NCBI RefSeq assembly: GCF_001894825.1
Contig: NZ_BCWY01000037.1
Coordinates: 25,263 to 89,262 of the forward strand
Length of the DNA stretch: 64,000 nt
From: Rhodococcus jostii NBRC 16295
GTDB taxonomy: Bacteria > Actinomycetota > Actinomycetes > Mycobacteriales > Mycobacteriaceae
Direction of reading: 5' to 3'
Shown: in pieces, positions 34,646-43,544 of the stretch
How the letters are laid out: the number at the start of each line of letters is the position of its first letter
How positions within the stretch are numbered: the first letter of the stretch is position 1
Program-made: the position numbers and the translations under genes
Notes under the pieces: generated by a model
Told to the model about the DNA's origin: nothing
The model's input: the letters and a program-made list of their open reading frames with translations, nothing else
Database searches by the model: none

Positions 34646-35407
34646 GTGGCGGCGACGGTCTTCTTCCTCGACCCGCTGCCCGAGGTGGGGAGCACCGCGG
34701 TACTGGACGGCCCGGAGGGCCGGCATGCCGCGACGGTGCGCAGGATCGGCGTCGGGGAGCGGATCGTGCTGGCCGACGGCCGGGGCGGTCTCGCCGACAC
34801 GGAAGTGACGGCCGCCGGGAAGGACCGGCTCGAACTCACCGTCCACGAGCGTCGGCAGGTGTCCGCGCCGTCGCCGAGTGTCACTGTGGTGCAGGCGCTT
34901 CCGAAGGCGGAGCGATCCGAGCTGGCGGTCGAACTGGCCACCGAGGCGGGGGTCGACGCCATCGTGCCGTGGCAGTCCTCGCGGTGCGTGGCGCGGTGGG
35001 AGGGCCCCAAGGTGGCGAAGGGCGTCGCGCGCTGGCGTAGTGCCGCACTTGCCGCAGCGAAGCAGTCGAGGCGGGCGATCGTGCCCGAGGTGTCGGAGCT
35101 GCACCGCACCGCGGGGATGCTCGCCGTCGTCCGTGAGGTGGTCGGCCGAGGCGGAGTCGTCGCGGTGCTGCACGAGGCGGCCACCCAGGGTCTCGCCGCG
35201 CTGCCGCTGCGTGCGGCCGCCGAGATCGTGCTGGTCGTCGGCCCCGAGGGCGGCATCTCCGACGACGAGATCGCGTCGCTGACCGAGGCCGGCGCCGTCC
35301 CGGTGCTGCTCGGGCCGCACGTCCTGCGGACCTCGACCGCGGCAGCCGTTGCGCTGGGCGCCATCGGTGTCCTCACCGACCGCTGGGGCGCGGCCCCGCT
35401 AGCCTGA
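34646..35407 (+). CDS. rsmE: 16S rRNA (uracil-1498-N3)-methyltransferase RsmE
   Basis: 253 residues, SPOUT fold with an N-terminal PUA-like part (LDGPEGRHAATVRRIGVGE). The SAM-binding trefoil knot shows VVGPEGGISDDEIASL and LGPHVLRTSTAAAVAL. It methylates U1498 of 16S rRNA. GTG 34646 lies 2 nt after the dnaJ2 stop. Another GTG-started gene follows after 6 nt. Confidence 0.93.
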   Translation: MAATVFFLDPLPEVGSTAVLDGPEGRHAATVRRIGVGERIVLADGRGGLADTEVTAAGKDRLELTVHERRQVSAPSPSVTVVQALPKAERSELAVELATEAGVDAIVPWQSSRCVARWEGPKVAKGVARWRSAALAAAKQSRRAIVPEVSELHRTAGMLAVVREVVGRGGVVAVLHEAATQGLAALPLRAAAEIVLVVGPEGGISDDEIASLTEAGAVPVLLGPHVLRTSTAAAVALGAIGVLTDRWGAAPLA

Positions 35408-35413
35408 CTGTCC

Positions 35414-36175
35414 GTGGACCGCATTCGCATCGCCTACGGAACCGAACCGCAGCAGTTCGGGCACTTCTATCCGCCCGAGGACCCGGTGTCGACCCCGGTC
35501 CCGGTGGTGATGGTCGTCCACGGGGGTTTCTGGAGCGGGAAGTACCACCTGAACCTGGGAACGAGTTTTTCCGTCGACCTGGCGCGGCACGGTGTGGCGG
35601 TGTGGAACATCGAATACCGCCGGCTCGGTGCGGGAGGCCGGTGGGACGAGATGGCCGCCGACGTCCTCGCCGCGCTCGACGCGATCGCCGGTCCGGTCGC
35701 CGCGCAGTCGTCCGTCCCGTTCGACCTGTCGAAGGTCCGGGTCGTCGGCCACTCCGCGGGTGGGCAGCTCGCCGTGTGGCTCGCCGGGGAGAAGGGGACG
35801 ACGGTTCGGCCGGAGCGGGTCGTGTCGCAGGCCGGCGCCCTCGACCTGGCCTCCGCGGGGGAGCGTGGCCGGCGGATCGGGTACATCGAGGATCTCCTCG
35901 GCGTCCCGTTCGCCGGGGACCCGGACCGGTACCGTGCCGCGTCCCCACTGCACCGCATCCCCGTCGGGGTCCCGGTGGTGTGCGTCCACGGCACGGAGGA
36001 CGCACAGGTTCCGGCGAAGGTGAGCGTGCGGTACAGCGAGGCCGCGCGAGCGGCCGGGGATCCGGTCGCGCTGCATCTCGTCGAGGGCGAGGACCACTAC
36101 GCGTTTCTCGACCCCGAGACGGAGTGCTGGAAGATCTCGCGGGACGCCCTACTGTCCGACGCCGACGAGTTCTGA
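35414..36175 (+). CDS. Alpha/beta hydrolase (BD-FAE/kynurenine formamidase-like)
   Basis: 253 residues. The oxyanion HGGFWSGKY motif, nucleophile GHSAGGQLAVW and a late acid/His (DDP.. region and EDHYAFLDPE) give a full Ser-Asp-His triad. The HGGxW pattern is found in arylformamidases and small acyl-ester hydrolases. It has no signal peptide. The GTG start is 6 nt after rsmE, so it is probably co-transcribed. Its last 27 bp overlap the convergent MFS gene. Confidence 0.82.
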   Translation: MDRIRIAYGTEPQQFGHFYPPEDPVSTPVPVVMVVHGGFWSGKYHLNLGTSFSVDLARHGVAVWNIEYRRLGAGGRWDEMAADVLAALDAIAGPVAAQSSVPFDLSKVRVVGHSAGGQLAVWLAGEKGTTVRPERVVSQAGALDLASAGERGRRIGYIEDLLGVPFAGDPDRYRAASPLHRIPVGVPVVCVHGTEDAQVPAKVSVRYSEAARAAGDPVALHLVEGEDHYAFLDPETECWKISRDALLSDADEF

Positions 36176-37774
36176 ACTGCGGTCGCCGATTTCGGGCGTC
36201 GTCTTCCGTCCCGGCAGGACGAGGGCCACGACCACGGCCCCGATGCCCAATGCGATTCCGCCGGCCAGGCTGGCCTGGGAGATAGCGTGTCCGAACGCCG
36301 TACCGGCGGCGTCGAGGAGTGCCTGCGACTGCGACGCGAGCATCGGATCGGCGCCGAGTTCCGCGGCGACCACCGACGCCCCGCCGATCGAGTCGCCCGC
36401 GACGTCCATCGCCTGAGCGGCCTGAGCGGCCTGTTCCCCGGACAGCTGACCGACGGGCAGCGTGCCGAGGAACCCGGCGATGTCGTCCTTGTACGCCGAC
36501 GCGAGCACCGACCCGAGGATCGCGATCCCGAGCGATCCGCCCAGTTCGATCGCGGTGTCGTTGAGACCTCCCGCGGCGCCGAGGTCGCTCTCCGGGAAGT
36601 TGCCCATGATGGCGTCCGTCGCGGGAGACACGCTCAGGCCGATGCCGACACCGAGCAGGACGAGCGGGGCGAGGAAGTCGAGGTACGTCGAGTCGCCGTC
36701 CACGGTCGTCATCACCAGGACGCCGGCGGCCGCGATCACCAGGCCGGCGACGACGGTGACCCGGGTGCCGAGCCGCGGGTGCACCCGTCCGCTGAGCACC
36801 GATCCGACCGACACCGCAGCGGCGAGCGGCAGGAGGTGGACGCCTGTGGCCAGGGGGCTGAGTCCCAGGACGAACTGGAATTCCTGCGACACGTAGTAGA
36901 TCGACCCGAACGCCGCGAGGAACAGCAGCAGCACGGCCAGGGCGCTGCCGCCGACCTCGCGCCGGCCGAGCCTGCGGACGTCGAGCAGCGGTTGCGGGTG
37001 GCGGAGTTCCCACGCGACGAACAGTCCGAGACCCACGGCCGCGGTGATCGTCGCACCGACAGCGCCAGCGCCCCAGCCGAAGTGGAACCCGTCGATGATC
37101 GCGTACACCAGCGACCCGATGGTCACCACCGACAGGAGCCCGCCGAGCCAGTCGATCGGACCGCGGCCCTCGGCCTTCGACGGCGGGACGATCATCAGGG
37201 CCGCGACCATCGCGACCGCGGCGATCGGCACGTTGATGAGGAACGTCGCACTCCACGAGTGGCTCCCCAGCAGCCAGCCGGCGAGCAGTGGCCCGAGGGC
37301 GATGGCGAGGCCGGACGTCGCGGCCCAGGCGGCGATGGCCCGGGCCCGCTCCGCACGCGGGAACGTCGCGACGAGGAGGGACAGCGTGGCGGGCATGATG
37401 ATCGCCGCGCCGACACCCATGATCATGCGCGCCGTGACGACGGCTGTGGTGGTGTCGGCGAGGCTGCCGACGACGGCGCCGCCGCCGAACACCAGTAGTC
37501 CGGTGAGCAGCGCCCCGCGCCGGCTGTACTTGTCGCCGATCACGCCGAACAGCAGCATCAGCGCCGCGTAGGGGACGGTGTACCCGTCGATCACCCACTG
37601 CAGGTCGGAACTGCTCAGCGCGAGGTCGCGGGTCATGTCGGGGGCGGCGACGATCAGGGCGGTGTTCGCCATCACGACGATCAGCAGGCTCAGGCACAGC
37701 ACGCCGAGCGCGGCCCAGCGCCGGCGGTACGGCCCGTCCATCTGCGAGACCGGTGTGTTCATCACGGTGGCCAT
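36149..37774 (-). CDS. DHA2-family MFS drug efflux transporter
   Basis: 541 residues, about 14 transmembrane segments. Family motif A-like GVIGDKYSRRGAL follows helix 2, and the DHA2 motif C-like LGPLLAGWLLGSHSWSATFLINVP is clear. QacA/EmrB-type pumps export lipophilic cations, antibiotics or other toxic compounds by proton antiport. ATG 37774 (MATVMNTPVS) is preferred over upstream in-frame codons that lie in the operator region. It is divergent from a TetR gene, with two 26-bp operators between them, which strongly suggests control by that repressor. Confidence 0.9.
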   Translation of the reverse strand: MATVMNTPVSQMDGPYRRRWAALGVLCLSLLIVVMANTALIVAAPDMTRDLALSSSDLQWVIDGYTVPYAALMLLFGVIGDKYSRRGALLTGLLVFGGGAVVGSLADTTTAVVTARMIMGVGAAIIMPATLSLLVATFPRAERARAIAAWAATSGLAIALGPLLAGWLLGSHSWSATFLINVPIAAVAMVAALMIVPPSKAEGRGPIDWLGGLLSVVTIGSLVYAIIDGFHFGWGAGAVGATITAAVGLGLFVAWELRHPQPLLDVRRLGRREVGGSALAVLLLFLAAFGSIYYVSQEFQFVLGLSPLATGVHLLPLAAAVSVGSVLSGRVHPRLGTRVTVVAGLVIAAAGVLVMTTVDGDSTYLDFLAPLVLLGVGIGLSVSPATDAIMGNFPESDLGAAGGLNDTAIELGGSLGIAILGSVLASAYKDDIAGFLGTLPVGQLSGEQAAQAAQAMDVAGDSIGGASVVAAELGADPMLASQSQALLDAAGTAFGHAISQASLAGGIALGIGAVVVALVLPGRKTTPEIGDRSSELVGVGQ

Positions 37775-37812
37775 GTCGACGCTCCTCGGGTAGCTCGATC
37801 GAACCCGCGCAG

Positions 37813-37865
37813 TTAGTTGCACAGTGATGTGTAAGTTAGTTACTTGCACACTGGTGTGCAAGTAA
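37813..37865. promoter_or_regulatory. Two tandem 26-bp TetR operators
   Basis: Site 1 (37813-37838) has arms TTAGTTGCACAG and ATGTGTAAGTTA; site 2 (37840-37865) has arms TTACTTGCACAC and GTGTGCAAGTAA and is a perfect 12-bp inverted repeat around TG. The centres are 27 bp apart, so two dimers could bind nearly the same DNA face offset. The pair lies between the MFS pump and the divergent TetR gene. Confidence 0.85.
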
Positions 37866-37922
37866 GCTTGGCGTAGATCACACCAGCCAACGGTCACACC
37901 AATCAGGGAGGGGGTTCCGCCC

Positions 37923-38588
37923 GTGTCGGTCCCGACGAAGTCGCCCGGTGGTTCCGAGAAGGCCCGCCGAAGTCACGCGCGCGCCAACCGGGCGCGGATC
38001 CTCGACGCCGCGGTCGCCGCCTTCATCGCGGACCCCGACGCGAGCATGGACGACGTCGCCCGCACTGCCGGGGTCGTGCGCCGCACCGTCTACGCGCACT
38101 TCCCCAGTCGGGAGGCGCTCGTGGAGGGCATCGCGGACGAGGCCTCCGCCGCGCTCGTGGCCGCCATGGGAGACGAAGCGGAGCAACCGCAGCGCCCCGA
38201 CCTCGCGGTAGCGGTGATGGCGCTGCGGACGTGGCCGATCGGCGACCGGTTCCGGATGCTGTTGGCGTTCGCCCGCCGCGAACTCGGCGAGCAGCGCATC
38301 CGCGATCTCCTGGGGGTGGTGCGCGACCGGGACGCGCGAGTCGTCGAGCAGGGGCAGCGATCCGGGGTGTTCTCGACCTACCTCTCGTCCACGGTGCTCG
38401 TGGCGCTCGCCGAGTCGATGACCATCACCCTGCTCGACCAGGCGAATTCCGGCGAACTGCAGGATTCGGGGGAATCGTTCGCCGTCGCGTACCTCGCGGT
38501 GCTCGGGCTGACGCCGGCCGACGGGGCCCGTGTCGTGGACGAGGCGCGGCGGTGGTTACGCGAGAATCCGGACGAGTCGGACCGGTGA
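37923..38588 (+). CDS. TetR-family repressor of the adjacent MFS pump
   Basis: 221 residues. The N-terminal helix-turn-helix domain reads ARANRARILDAAVAAF, then SMDDVARTAGVVRRTVYAHFPSREALVEG. The C-terminal ligand domain is not recognisable at substrate level. The GTG start has GGGAGGGGG upstream. It is divergent from the MFS gene across the two operators, the classic arrangement for ligand-relieved repression of a pump and autoregulation. Confidence 0.9.
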   Translation: MSVPTKSPGGSEKARRSHARANRARILDAAVAAFIADPDASMDDVARTAGVVRRTVYAHFPSREALVEGIADEASAALVAAMGDEAEQPQRPDLAVAVMALRTWPIGDRFRMLLAFARRELGEQRIRDLLGVVRDRDARVVEQGQRSGVFSTYLSSTVLVALAESMTITLLDQANSGELQDSGESFAVAYLAVLGLTPADGARVVDEARRWLRENPDESDR

Positions 38589-38696
38589 CGGCGTCGCGTA
38601 ATCGGGTGGGCGGTGCGACCTGCGAGCGATAGACTTCGTTCATCACGACGACCGTCGTGACCGACCAGGAACCGGGAAGAAGGCCATATCCCTCAC

Positions 38697-39770
38697 GTGA
38701 GCGAACAAGACCAGAACGGCGAGACGTTCGGCGCCACGCGTCCGGCGGAACGCACCGTGCGTTCGAGTATCGATCTCCCACCCGAAACGGTCCCGCCTCT
38801 CCTCGGTTCTTCCGACGAGAATCTGCGCGCTCTCGAACGGGTCCTGGACGCAGACATCCATGTACGCGGCAACGCGGTCACACTGACGGGTCGGCCGGGC
38901 GACGTCGCGCTCGCCGAACGGGTCATCGCAGAACTGGGCGCCATCGTCGGTCGCGGGCAACCGCTGACCCCCGACGCGGTCCGTCGCACGGTCGGCATGC
39001 TCACGCAGGGTATCGGCGAATCGCCCGCCGAGGTCCTCACCCTCGACATCCTGTCGCGGCGCGGCAAGACGATCCGGCCGAAGACGCTCAACCAGAAGCG
39101 GTACGTCGACGCGATCGACGCCAACACCATCGTGTTCGGCATCGGGCCCGCGGGTACCGGAAAGACCTACCTCGCGATGGCGAAGGCGGTGCAGGCCCTG
39201 CAGACCAAGCAGGTGTCGCGGATCATCCTCACCCGCCCCGCGGTCGAGGCGGGGGAGCGGCTCGGGTTCCTGCCCGGCACGCTGCACGAGAAGATCGATC
39301 CGTATCTGCGGCCGCTGCACGACGCCCTGCACGACATGATGGACCCCGAGGCCATCCCGAAGCTGATGCAGTCGGGGGTCATCGAGGTGGCGCCGTTGGC
39401 GTACATGCGTGGCCGCACGCTCAACGACGCGTTCATCATCCTCGACGAGGCGCAGAACACCACCGCCGAGCAGATGAAGATGTTCCTCACCCGCCTGGGC
39501 TTCGGGTCGAAGGTCGTCGTCACCGGCGACGTCACGCAGGTCGACCTTCCCGGCGGCGCCCGGTCGGGTCTACGCGCGGCCACCGAGATCCTCGGCGACA
39601 TCGACGACATCTACTTCGCCGAACTCAACAGCAGCGACGTGGTCCGGCACCGGCTCGTGTCCGACATCGTGGACGCGTACGAGCGTTTCGAGGCGGACCG
39701 GGACGGCAAGGTCGAGCTCGGAAACCGCGCACAGCGGAGAGCGGCGCACTCGCGTTCTCCACGACGGTAG
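38697..39770 (+). CDS. phoH: PhoH-like ATPase (PhoH1)
   Basis: 357 residues. An N-terminal KH-like region (about 20-100) is followed by the PhoH ATPase: Walker [16 protein letters not shown], Walker [12 protein letters not shown], and [15 protein letters not shown]. It is thought to act as an RNA/DNA helicase-like factor in RNA turnover, next to the rRNA endonuclease YbeY. The start is GTG 38697. An 8-bp inverted repeat (TCACGACG/CGTCGTGA, 38643-38660) lies just upstream. Same order as Rv2368c-Rv2364c. Confidence 0.93.
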   Translation: MSEQDQNGETFGATRPAERTVRSSIDLPPETVPPLLGSSDENLRALERVLDADIHVRGNAVTLTGRPGDVALAERVIAELGAIVGRGQPLTPDAVRRTVGMLTQGIGESPAEVLTLDILSRRGKTIRPKTLNQKRYVDAIDANTIVFGIGPAGTGKTYLAMAKAVQALQTKQVSRIILTRPAVEAGERLGFLPGTLHEKIDPYLRPLHDALHDMMDPEAIPKLMQSGVIEVAPLAYMRGRTLNDAFIILDEAQNTTAEQMKMFLTRLGFGSKVVVTGDVTQVDLPGGARSGLRAATEILGDIDDIYFAELNSSDVVRHRLVSDIVDAYERFEADRDGKVELGNRAQRRAAHSRSPRR

Positions 39771-39806
39771 GGTGAGTGTCGCCGGAACCAGGAGGAAGCG
39801 ACACAC

Positions 39807-40349
39807 ATGAGCATCGAAGTCTCGAACGAATCGGGCATGGACGTCTCCGAAGAGGAGCTGATCAGCGTTGCCCGCTTCGTGATCGCGAGGTTGGACGTGC
39901 ACCCCGCGGCCGAGTTGTCGATGGTCCTCGTGGACTCCGCCACCATGGCCGACCTCCACATGCGGTGGATGGACCTCCCCGGTCCCACCGACGTGATGTC
40001 CTTCCCGATGGACGAGCTCGAGCCCGGCGGTCGTCCGGACTCACCCGAGCCAGGGCCGTCGATGCTCGGTGACATCGTGCTGTGCCCGTCCTTCGCCGCC
40101 GATCAGGCCGAGAAGGCCGGTCATCCGCTCGCACACGAACTCGCTCTGCTCACCGTGCACGGTGTGCTCCACCTCCTCGGCTACGACCACGCCGAACCGG
40201 AGGAGGAGAAGGAGATGTTCGGCCTGCAGAACCAGTTGCTCGACGACTGGTACGAGGATCTGCGCAGCGCCGAACGCGACGCCGCACTCGCTGCCCGGGA
40301 TCAGAAGCTGCTCGGCAAGGCCGGCTTCGTCGACTCGCCGGATCAGTAA
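39807..40349 (+). CDS. ybeY: Endoribonuclease YbeY
   Basis: 180 residues. The zinc motif is [11 protein letters not shown] (three His), preceded by the conserved PTDVMSFPM and LGDIVLCP. It is a single-strand endoribonuclease in 16S rRNA 3'-end maturation and ribosome quality control. ATG 39807 has an AGGAGGAAG ribosome-binding site. It lies between phoH and the CNNM-CBS gene. Confidence 0.95.
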   Translation: MSIEVSNESGMDVSEEELISVARFVIARLDVHPAAELSMVLVDSATMADLHMRWMDLPGPTDVMSFPMDELEPGGRPDSPEPGPSMLGDIVLCPSFAADQAEKAGHPLAHELALLTVHGVLHLLGYDHAEPEEEKEMFGLQNQLLDDWYEDLRSAERDAALAARDQKLLGKAGFVDSPDQ

Positions 40350-40370
40350 GCGCCACGTGAAGGGTCTTCT

Positions 40371-41690
40371 GTGACTAGCGCCGCCGCGCTGATCGTCCTC
40401 GCGATCGTCCTCGTCCCTCTCGGTGGTGTCTTCGCCGCCGTCGATTCCGCTCTCAACACGATTTCGTCCGCGCGCATCGAGGAGATGGCGAAGGACGACC
40501 GTCCCGGCGCCACCCGGGTGCTCCGCATCCTGTCGGATCGCCCCCGCTACGTGAATCTCATGGTGCTGCTGCGCATCCTGTGTGAGATCACGGCGACGGT
40601 GGTGCTCGTCGGTGGACTGTCCGATCTTCTCGAACCCGTGTGGGCGCTCACGTTCACCGCGATCATCATGGTGCTCGTCGACTACGTGGTGATCGGGGTC
40701 GGCCCCCGCACACTCGGCCGCCAGCACGCCTATTCGATCGCGTTGATCACGTCGTTTCCCCTGCAGGTCATCGGAACCCTGCTGGGCCCGATCAGCCGCC
40801 TGCTGATCCTGATCGGTAACGCGATCACCCCGGGTAAGGGATTTCGCAACGGCCCCTTCGCCTCCGAGATCGAATTGCGCGAACTCGTCGACATGGCGCA
40901 GGAGCGCGGCGTGGTGGCCGACGAGGAACGCCGGATGATCCAGTCGGTGTTCGAACTGGGTGACACCTCCGCCCGTGAAGTGATGGTGCCGCGCACCGAG
41001 ATGGTGTGGATCGAGAGCAACAAGAGCGCCGGACAGGCGACGTCGCTGGCCGTGCGCAGCGGACATTCGCGCATCCCCGTGATCGGGGAGAACGTCGACG
41101 ACGTGCTCGGCGTGGTCTACCTCAAGGATCTCGTGCAGGAGACCTACCACTCGCGTGACGGCGGACGCAGTGTCCTCGTCCACGACGTGATGCGGCCCGC
41201 CGTGTTCGTGCCCGATTCCAAGCCCCTCGACAGCCTGCTCGCCGAGATGCAGCGCGACCGCAACCACATGGCCGTGCTCGTCGACGAATACGGCGGAGTG
41301 GCCGGGCTGGTCACCATCGAGGACGTCATCGAGGAGATCGTCGGTGAGATCGCCGACGAGTACGACCAGGACGAGACCCCGCCGGTGGAGGACCTCGGAG
41401 ACGACATGTACCGGGTCTCCGCGCGACTGCCGATCGAGGATCTCGGTGAGCTGTTCGGCATCGAGGTCGAGAACGACGAAGTCGAAACGGTCGGTGGGCT
41501 CATCGGATACGAACTCGGCCGGGTGCCGCTCCCGGGATCCGAGGTCGTGTCGCACGGTCTCGTCCTCCGCGGCGAGGGCTCGCCGGATGTGCGCGGGCGG
41601 GTGCGGATCAGCACGGTCTTCGTGCAACGCGCACCCGTCGACGAGGACGAAGACGTCAACGACCGTGAACGGGAGGACGACGATGACTGA
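40371..41690 (+). CDS. CNNM/CBS-domain hemolysin-like membrane protein (Rv2366c-like)
   Basis: 439 residues: DUF21/CNNM membrane domain with about four helices (1-170), paired CBS domains (about 210-330, [14 protein letters not shown] and [20 protein letters not shown]), and a C-terminal CorC/HlyC domain (about 345-425). CorC relatives act in Mg2+/Co2+ efflux; 'hemolysin' is a historical name. The ending is very acidic ([16 protein letters not shown]). The GTG start is 21 bp after ybeY, and the next gene overlaps its 3' end by 8 bp. Confidence 0.9.
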   Translation: MTSAAALIVLAIVLVPLGGVFAAVDSALNTISSARIEEMAKDDRPGATRVLRILSDRPRYVNLMVLLRILCEITATVVLVGGLSDLLEPVWALTFTAIIMVLVDYVVIGVGPRTLGRQHAYSIALITSFPLQVIGTLLGPISRLLILIGNAITPGKGFRNGPFASEIELRELVDMAQERGVVADEERRMIQSVFELGDTSAREVMVPRTEMVWIESNKSAGQATSLAVRSGHSRIPVIGENVDDVLGVVYLKDLVQETYHSRDGGRSVLVHDVMRPAVFVPDSKPLDSLLAEMQRDRNHMAVLVDEYGGVAGLVTIEDVIEEIVGEIADEYDQDETPPVEDLGDDMYRVSARLPIEDLGELFGIEVENDEVETVGGLIGYELGRVPLPGSEVVSHGLVLRGEGSPDVRGRVRISTVFVQRAPVDEDEDVNDREREDDDD

Positions 41691-42015
41691 ACTGGACGCC
41701 GAGGACGCGAAACTGGTCGTGCTCGCGCGAGGAGCGTTCGGCCGCACCGGAAGTGGTCAGGGGGCGGCGGTCCGCGACCTCGACGGCCGCACCTACTCGG
41801 CGGGCGCGGTCGCGCTGGCGTCGCTGACACTGACCGCCCTGCAGGCGGCCGTCGCGGCGGCGGTGTCGAGTGGCGCCGAGGGTTTCGAGGCCGCTGCGGT
41901 GATCGGCGGGAACGCGGACGACCCGGGCATCGCCGCACTACACGAAGTCAGTGCGCAGGCGGCCGTCGTCTTCGCGCGAACCGATGGATCCGTGATCGAG
42001 GAGCAACATGAGTAA
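41683..42015 (+). CDS. Cytidine deaminase-like conserved protein (Rv2365c-like)
   Basis: 110 residues. The fold-level pattern ([31 protein letters not shown]) resembles cytidine deaminases, but the catalytic zinc motif (HAE and PCxxC) is missing. A catalytic deaminase activity is therefore unlikely. ATG 41683 overlaps the previous gene and its own end overlaps era by 8 bp. The size and position match Rv2365c, a conserved protein always next to era in this group. Confidence 0.75.
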   Translation: MTELDAEDAKLVVLARGAFGRTGSGQGAAVRDLDGRTYSAGAVALASLTLTALQAAVAAAVSSGAEGFEAAAVIGGNADDPGIAALHEVSAQAAVVFARTDGSVIEEQHE

Positions 42016-42925
42016 ACCCGAATTCCGTTCCGGATTCGTCTGTTTCGTCGGACGACCCAACACCGGCAAGTCCACGCTGACCAACGCGCTCGTGGGCAGC
42101 AAGATCGCGATCACGTCGTCGCGTCCGCAGACCACCCGCCACACCATCCGCGGGATCGTGCACCGCGACCACGCGCAGCTGATCCTCGTCGACACCCCGG
42201 GTCTGCACCGCCCCCGGACGCTCCTCGGTCAGCGCCTCAACGACCTCGTGCGCGACACCTACTCCGAGGTCGACGTGATCTGCCTGTGCATCCCGGCGGA
42301 CGAGAAGATCGGTCCCGGCGACCGGTGGATCGTGCAGCAGGTCCGTCAGATCGCGCCGAAGACCACCCTCCTCGGCGTCGTCACGAAGATCGACAAGGTC
42401 AGCAAGGACATGGTCGGGCAGCAGTTGCTGGCCGTGTCCAAGCTCCTCGGCCCCGAGGCGGACGTCGTGCCGGTGTCCGCCGCGTCCGGTGAGCAGGTGG
42501 AGGTGCTGGTCGACGTCCTCGCGTCGAAGATGGAGGAGGGGCCGGCGTTCTACCCGGACGGCGAACTCACCGACGAACCCGAAGAGACGCTGATGGCCGA
42601 ACTCATCCGTGAGGCGGCTCTCGAGGGGCTCGGCGACGAACTGCCGCACTCCCTGGCCGTGGTCATCGAGGAGATCATTCCCCGCGAGGGGCGCACCGAG
42701 AAGCAGGGTGAACTGCTCGACGTCCACGCGCTGCTGTACGTCGAACGCCCGTCCCAGAAGGGCATCGTGATCGGCAAGGGCGGCGCCCGGCTCCGTGAGG
42801 TCGGCACCAAGGCCCGCCTGCAGATCGAGAAACTCCTCGGCACCAGGATCTTCCTCGAACTGCACGTCAAGGTGGCCAAGGACTGGCAGCGCGACCCGAA
42901 ACAGCTGGGTCGCCTCGGCTTCTAG
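42008..42925 (+). CDS. era: GTPase Era, 30S ribosome assembly factor
   Basis: 305 residues. G1 GRPNTGKST (about 15-23), the TTRHTIRGIV switch, G3 DTPG, G4 TKID and the C-terminal KH domain (GIVIGKGGARLREVGTKAR). It binds the 3' end of 16S rRNA and couples GTP hydrolysis to 30S maturation. It overlaps the preceding gene, and is last in the phoH-ybeY-...-era run. A strong hairpin follows. Confidence 0.95.
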   Translation: MSKPEFRSGFVCFVGRPNTGKSTLTNALVGSKIAITSSRPQTTRHTIRGIVHRDHAQLILVDTPGLHRPRTLLGQRLNDLVRDTYSEVDVICLCIPADEKIGPGDRWIVQQVRQIAPKTTLLGVVTKIDKVSKDMVGQQLLAVSKLLGPEADVVPVSAASGEQVEVLVDVLASKMEEGPAFYPDGELTDEPEETLMAELIREAALEGLGDELPHSLAVVIEEIIPREGRTEKQGELLDVHALLYVERPSQKGIVIGKGGARLREVGTKARLQIEKLLGTRIFLELHVKVAKDWQRDPKQLGRLGF

Positions 42926-42940
42926 GCGGCTCCGCCGCCC

Positions 42941-42980
42941 GTGAGTGGTCGACGAGTCCCCGGACTCGTCAACCACTTAC
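42941..42980. terminator. Bidirectional hairpin between era and TetR gene
   Basis: Left arm 42941-42959 and right arm 42962-42980, 19 nt each, pair at 17 positions (inner GACGAGTCC/GGACTCGTC perfect). The right arm covers the stop codon of the convergent TetR gene. There is no T-tract on either side, so it is termed a terminator by position and stem strength. Confidence 0.65.
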
Positions 42981-43541
42981 GGGGCCGGCGGCCCGCAGCA
43001 GCAGGAGTACCGACGCCGCGAAGTCGTGATCGCCGTCGCTTCCGGTGGCGAGTCTCCTGAGCTGCAGGCCGGCGATGGTGGCCACGACCGTCGGGGCCAC
43101 GGACGCCGCATCGGGGACCCCGAGTGCGGTGAGGATCGTGACCGTCAATTCGTCATAGGCGGCGAAACACTCGGCGGCGGCCTGCCGCAGTTGGTGATCG
43201 CGGCCCGCCTGGATGTACAGCTCGAACGGGGCGATCCGCTCGGCGGAGAACGCCAGATCCTGCGCGACCTTCTCGGTGAGCGCCGCGACATCCTCGAAGC
43301 TCAGCCCCTTGTCCCGGTAACCCTCCGCCAGCTCCGACAGGCGCTGCGTCTCCTCCGTCACGAACCCCGACAGCGCGGCACGCAGCAGGTCCGTCTGCGT
43401 GGGGAAGTGGTACGTGATGGAGCCGAGCGAAACCCCGGCCTGCGCCGCGATCCGCCGATTGGTCACGCCGGGAATGCCTTCCGTGCCGACGATGTGCAGC
43501 GCCGCCGCGAGGATGCGGTCACGGACGTCCGTCGAAGCCAC
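42969..43541 (-). CDS. TetR-family regulator of the amidase operon
   Basis: 190 residues. The helix-turn-helix is VRDRILAAALHIVGTEGI, then TNRRIAAQAGVSLGSITYHFPTQTDLL. The C-terminal domain is a generic TetR_C type. It starts 3 nt after the amidase stop and so is co-transcribed with it. The perfect 22-bp palindrome before the amidase gene is the likely operator. The ligand is probably an amide or its hydrolysis product, by inference. Confidence 0.88.
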   Translation of the reverse strand: MASTDVRDRILAAALHIVGTEGIPGVTNRRIAAQAGVSLGSITYHFPTQTDLLRAALSGFVTEETQRLSELAEGYRDKGLSFEDVAALTEKVAQDLAFSAERIAPFELYIQAGRDHQLRQAAAECFAAYDELTVTILTALGVPDAASVAPTVVATIAGLQLRRLATGSDGDHDFAASVLLLLRAAGPVSG

Positions 43542-43544
43542 CGA

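Noticed and set aside
38643..38660. 8-bp inverted repeat before phoH as a regulator site
   Set aside because: A short GC-rich palindrome of this kind is expected by chance and no regulator is linked to it.
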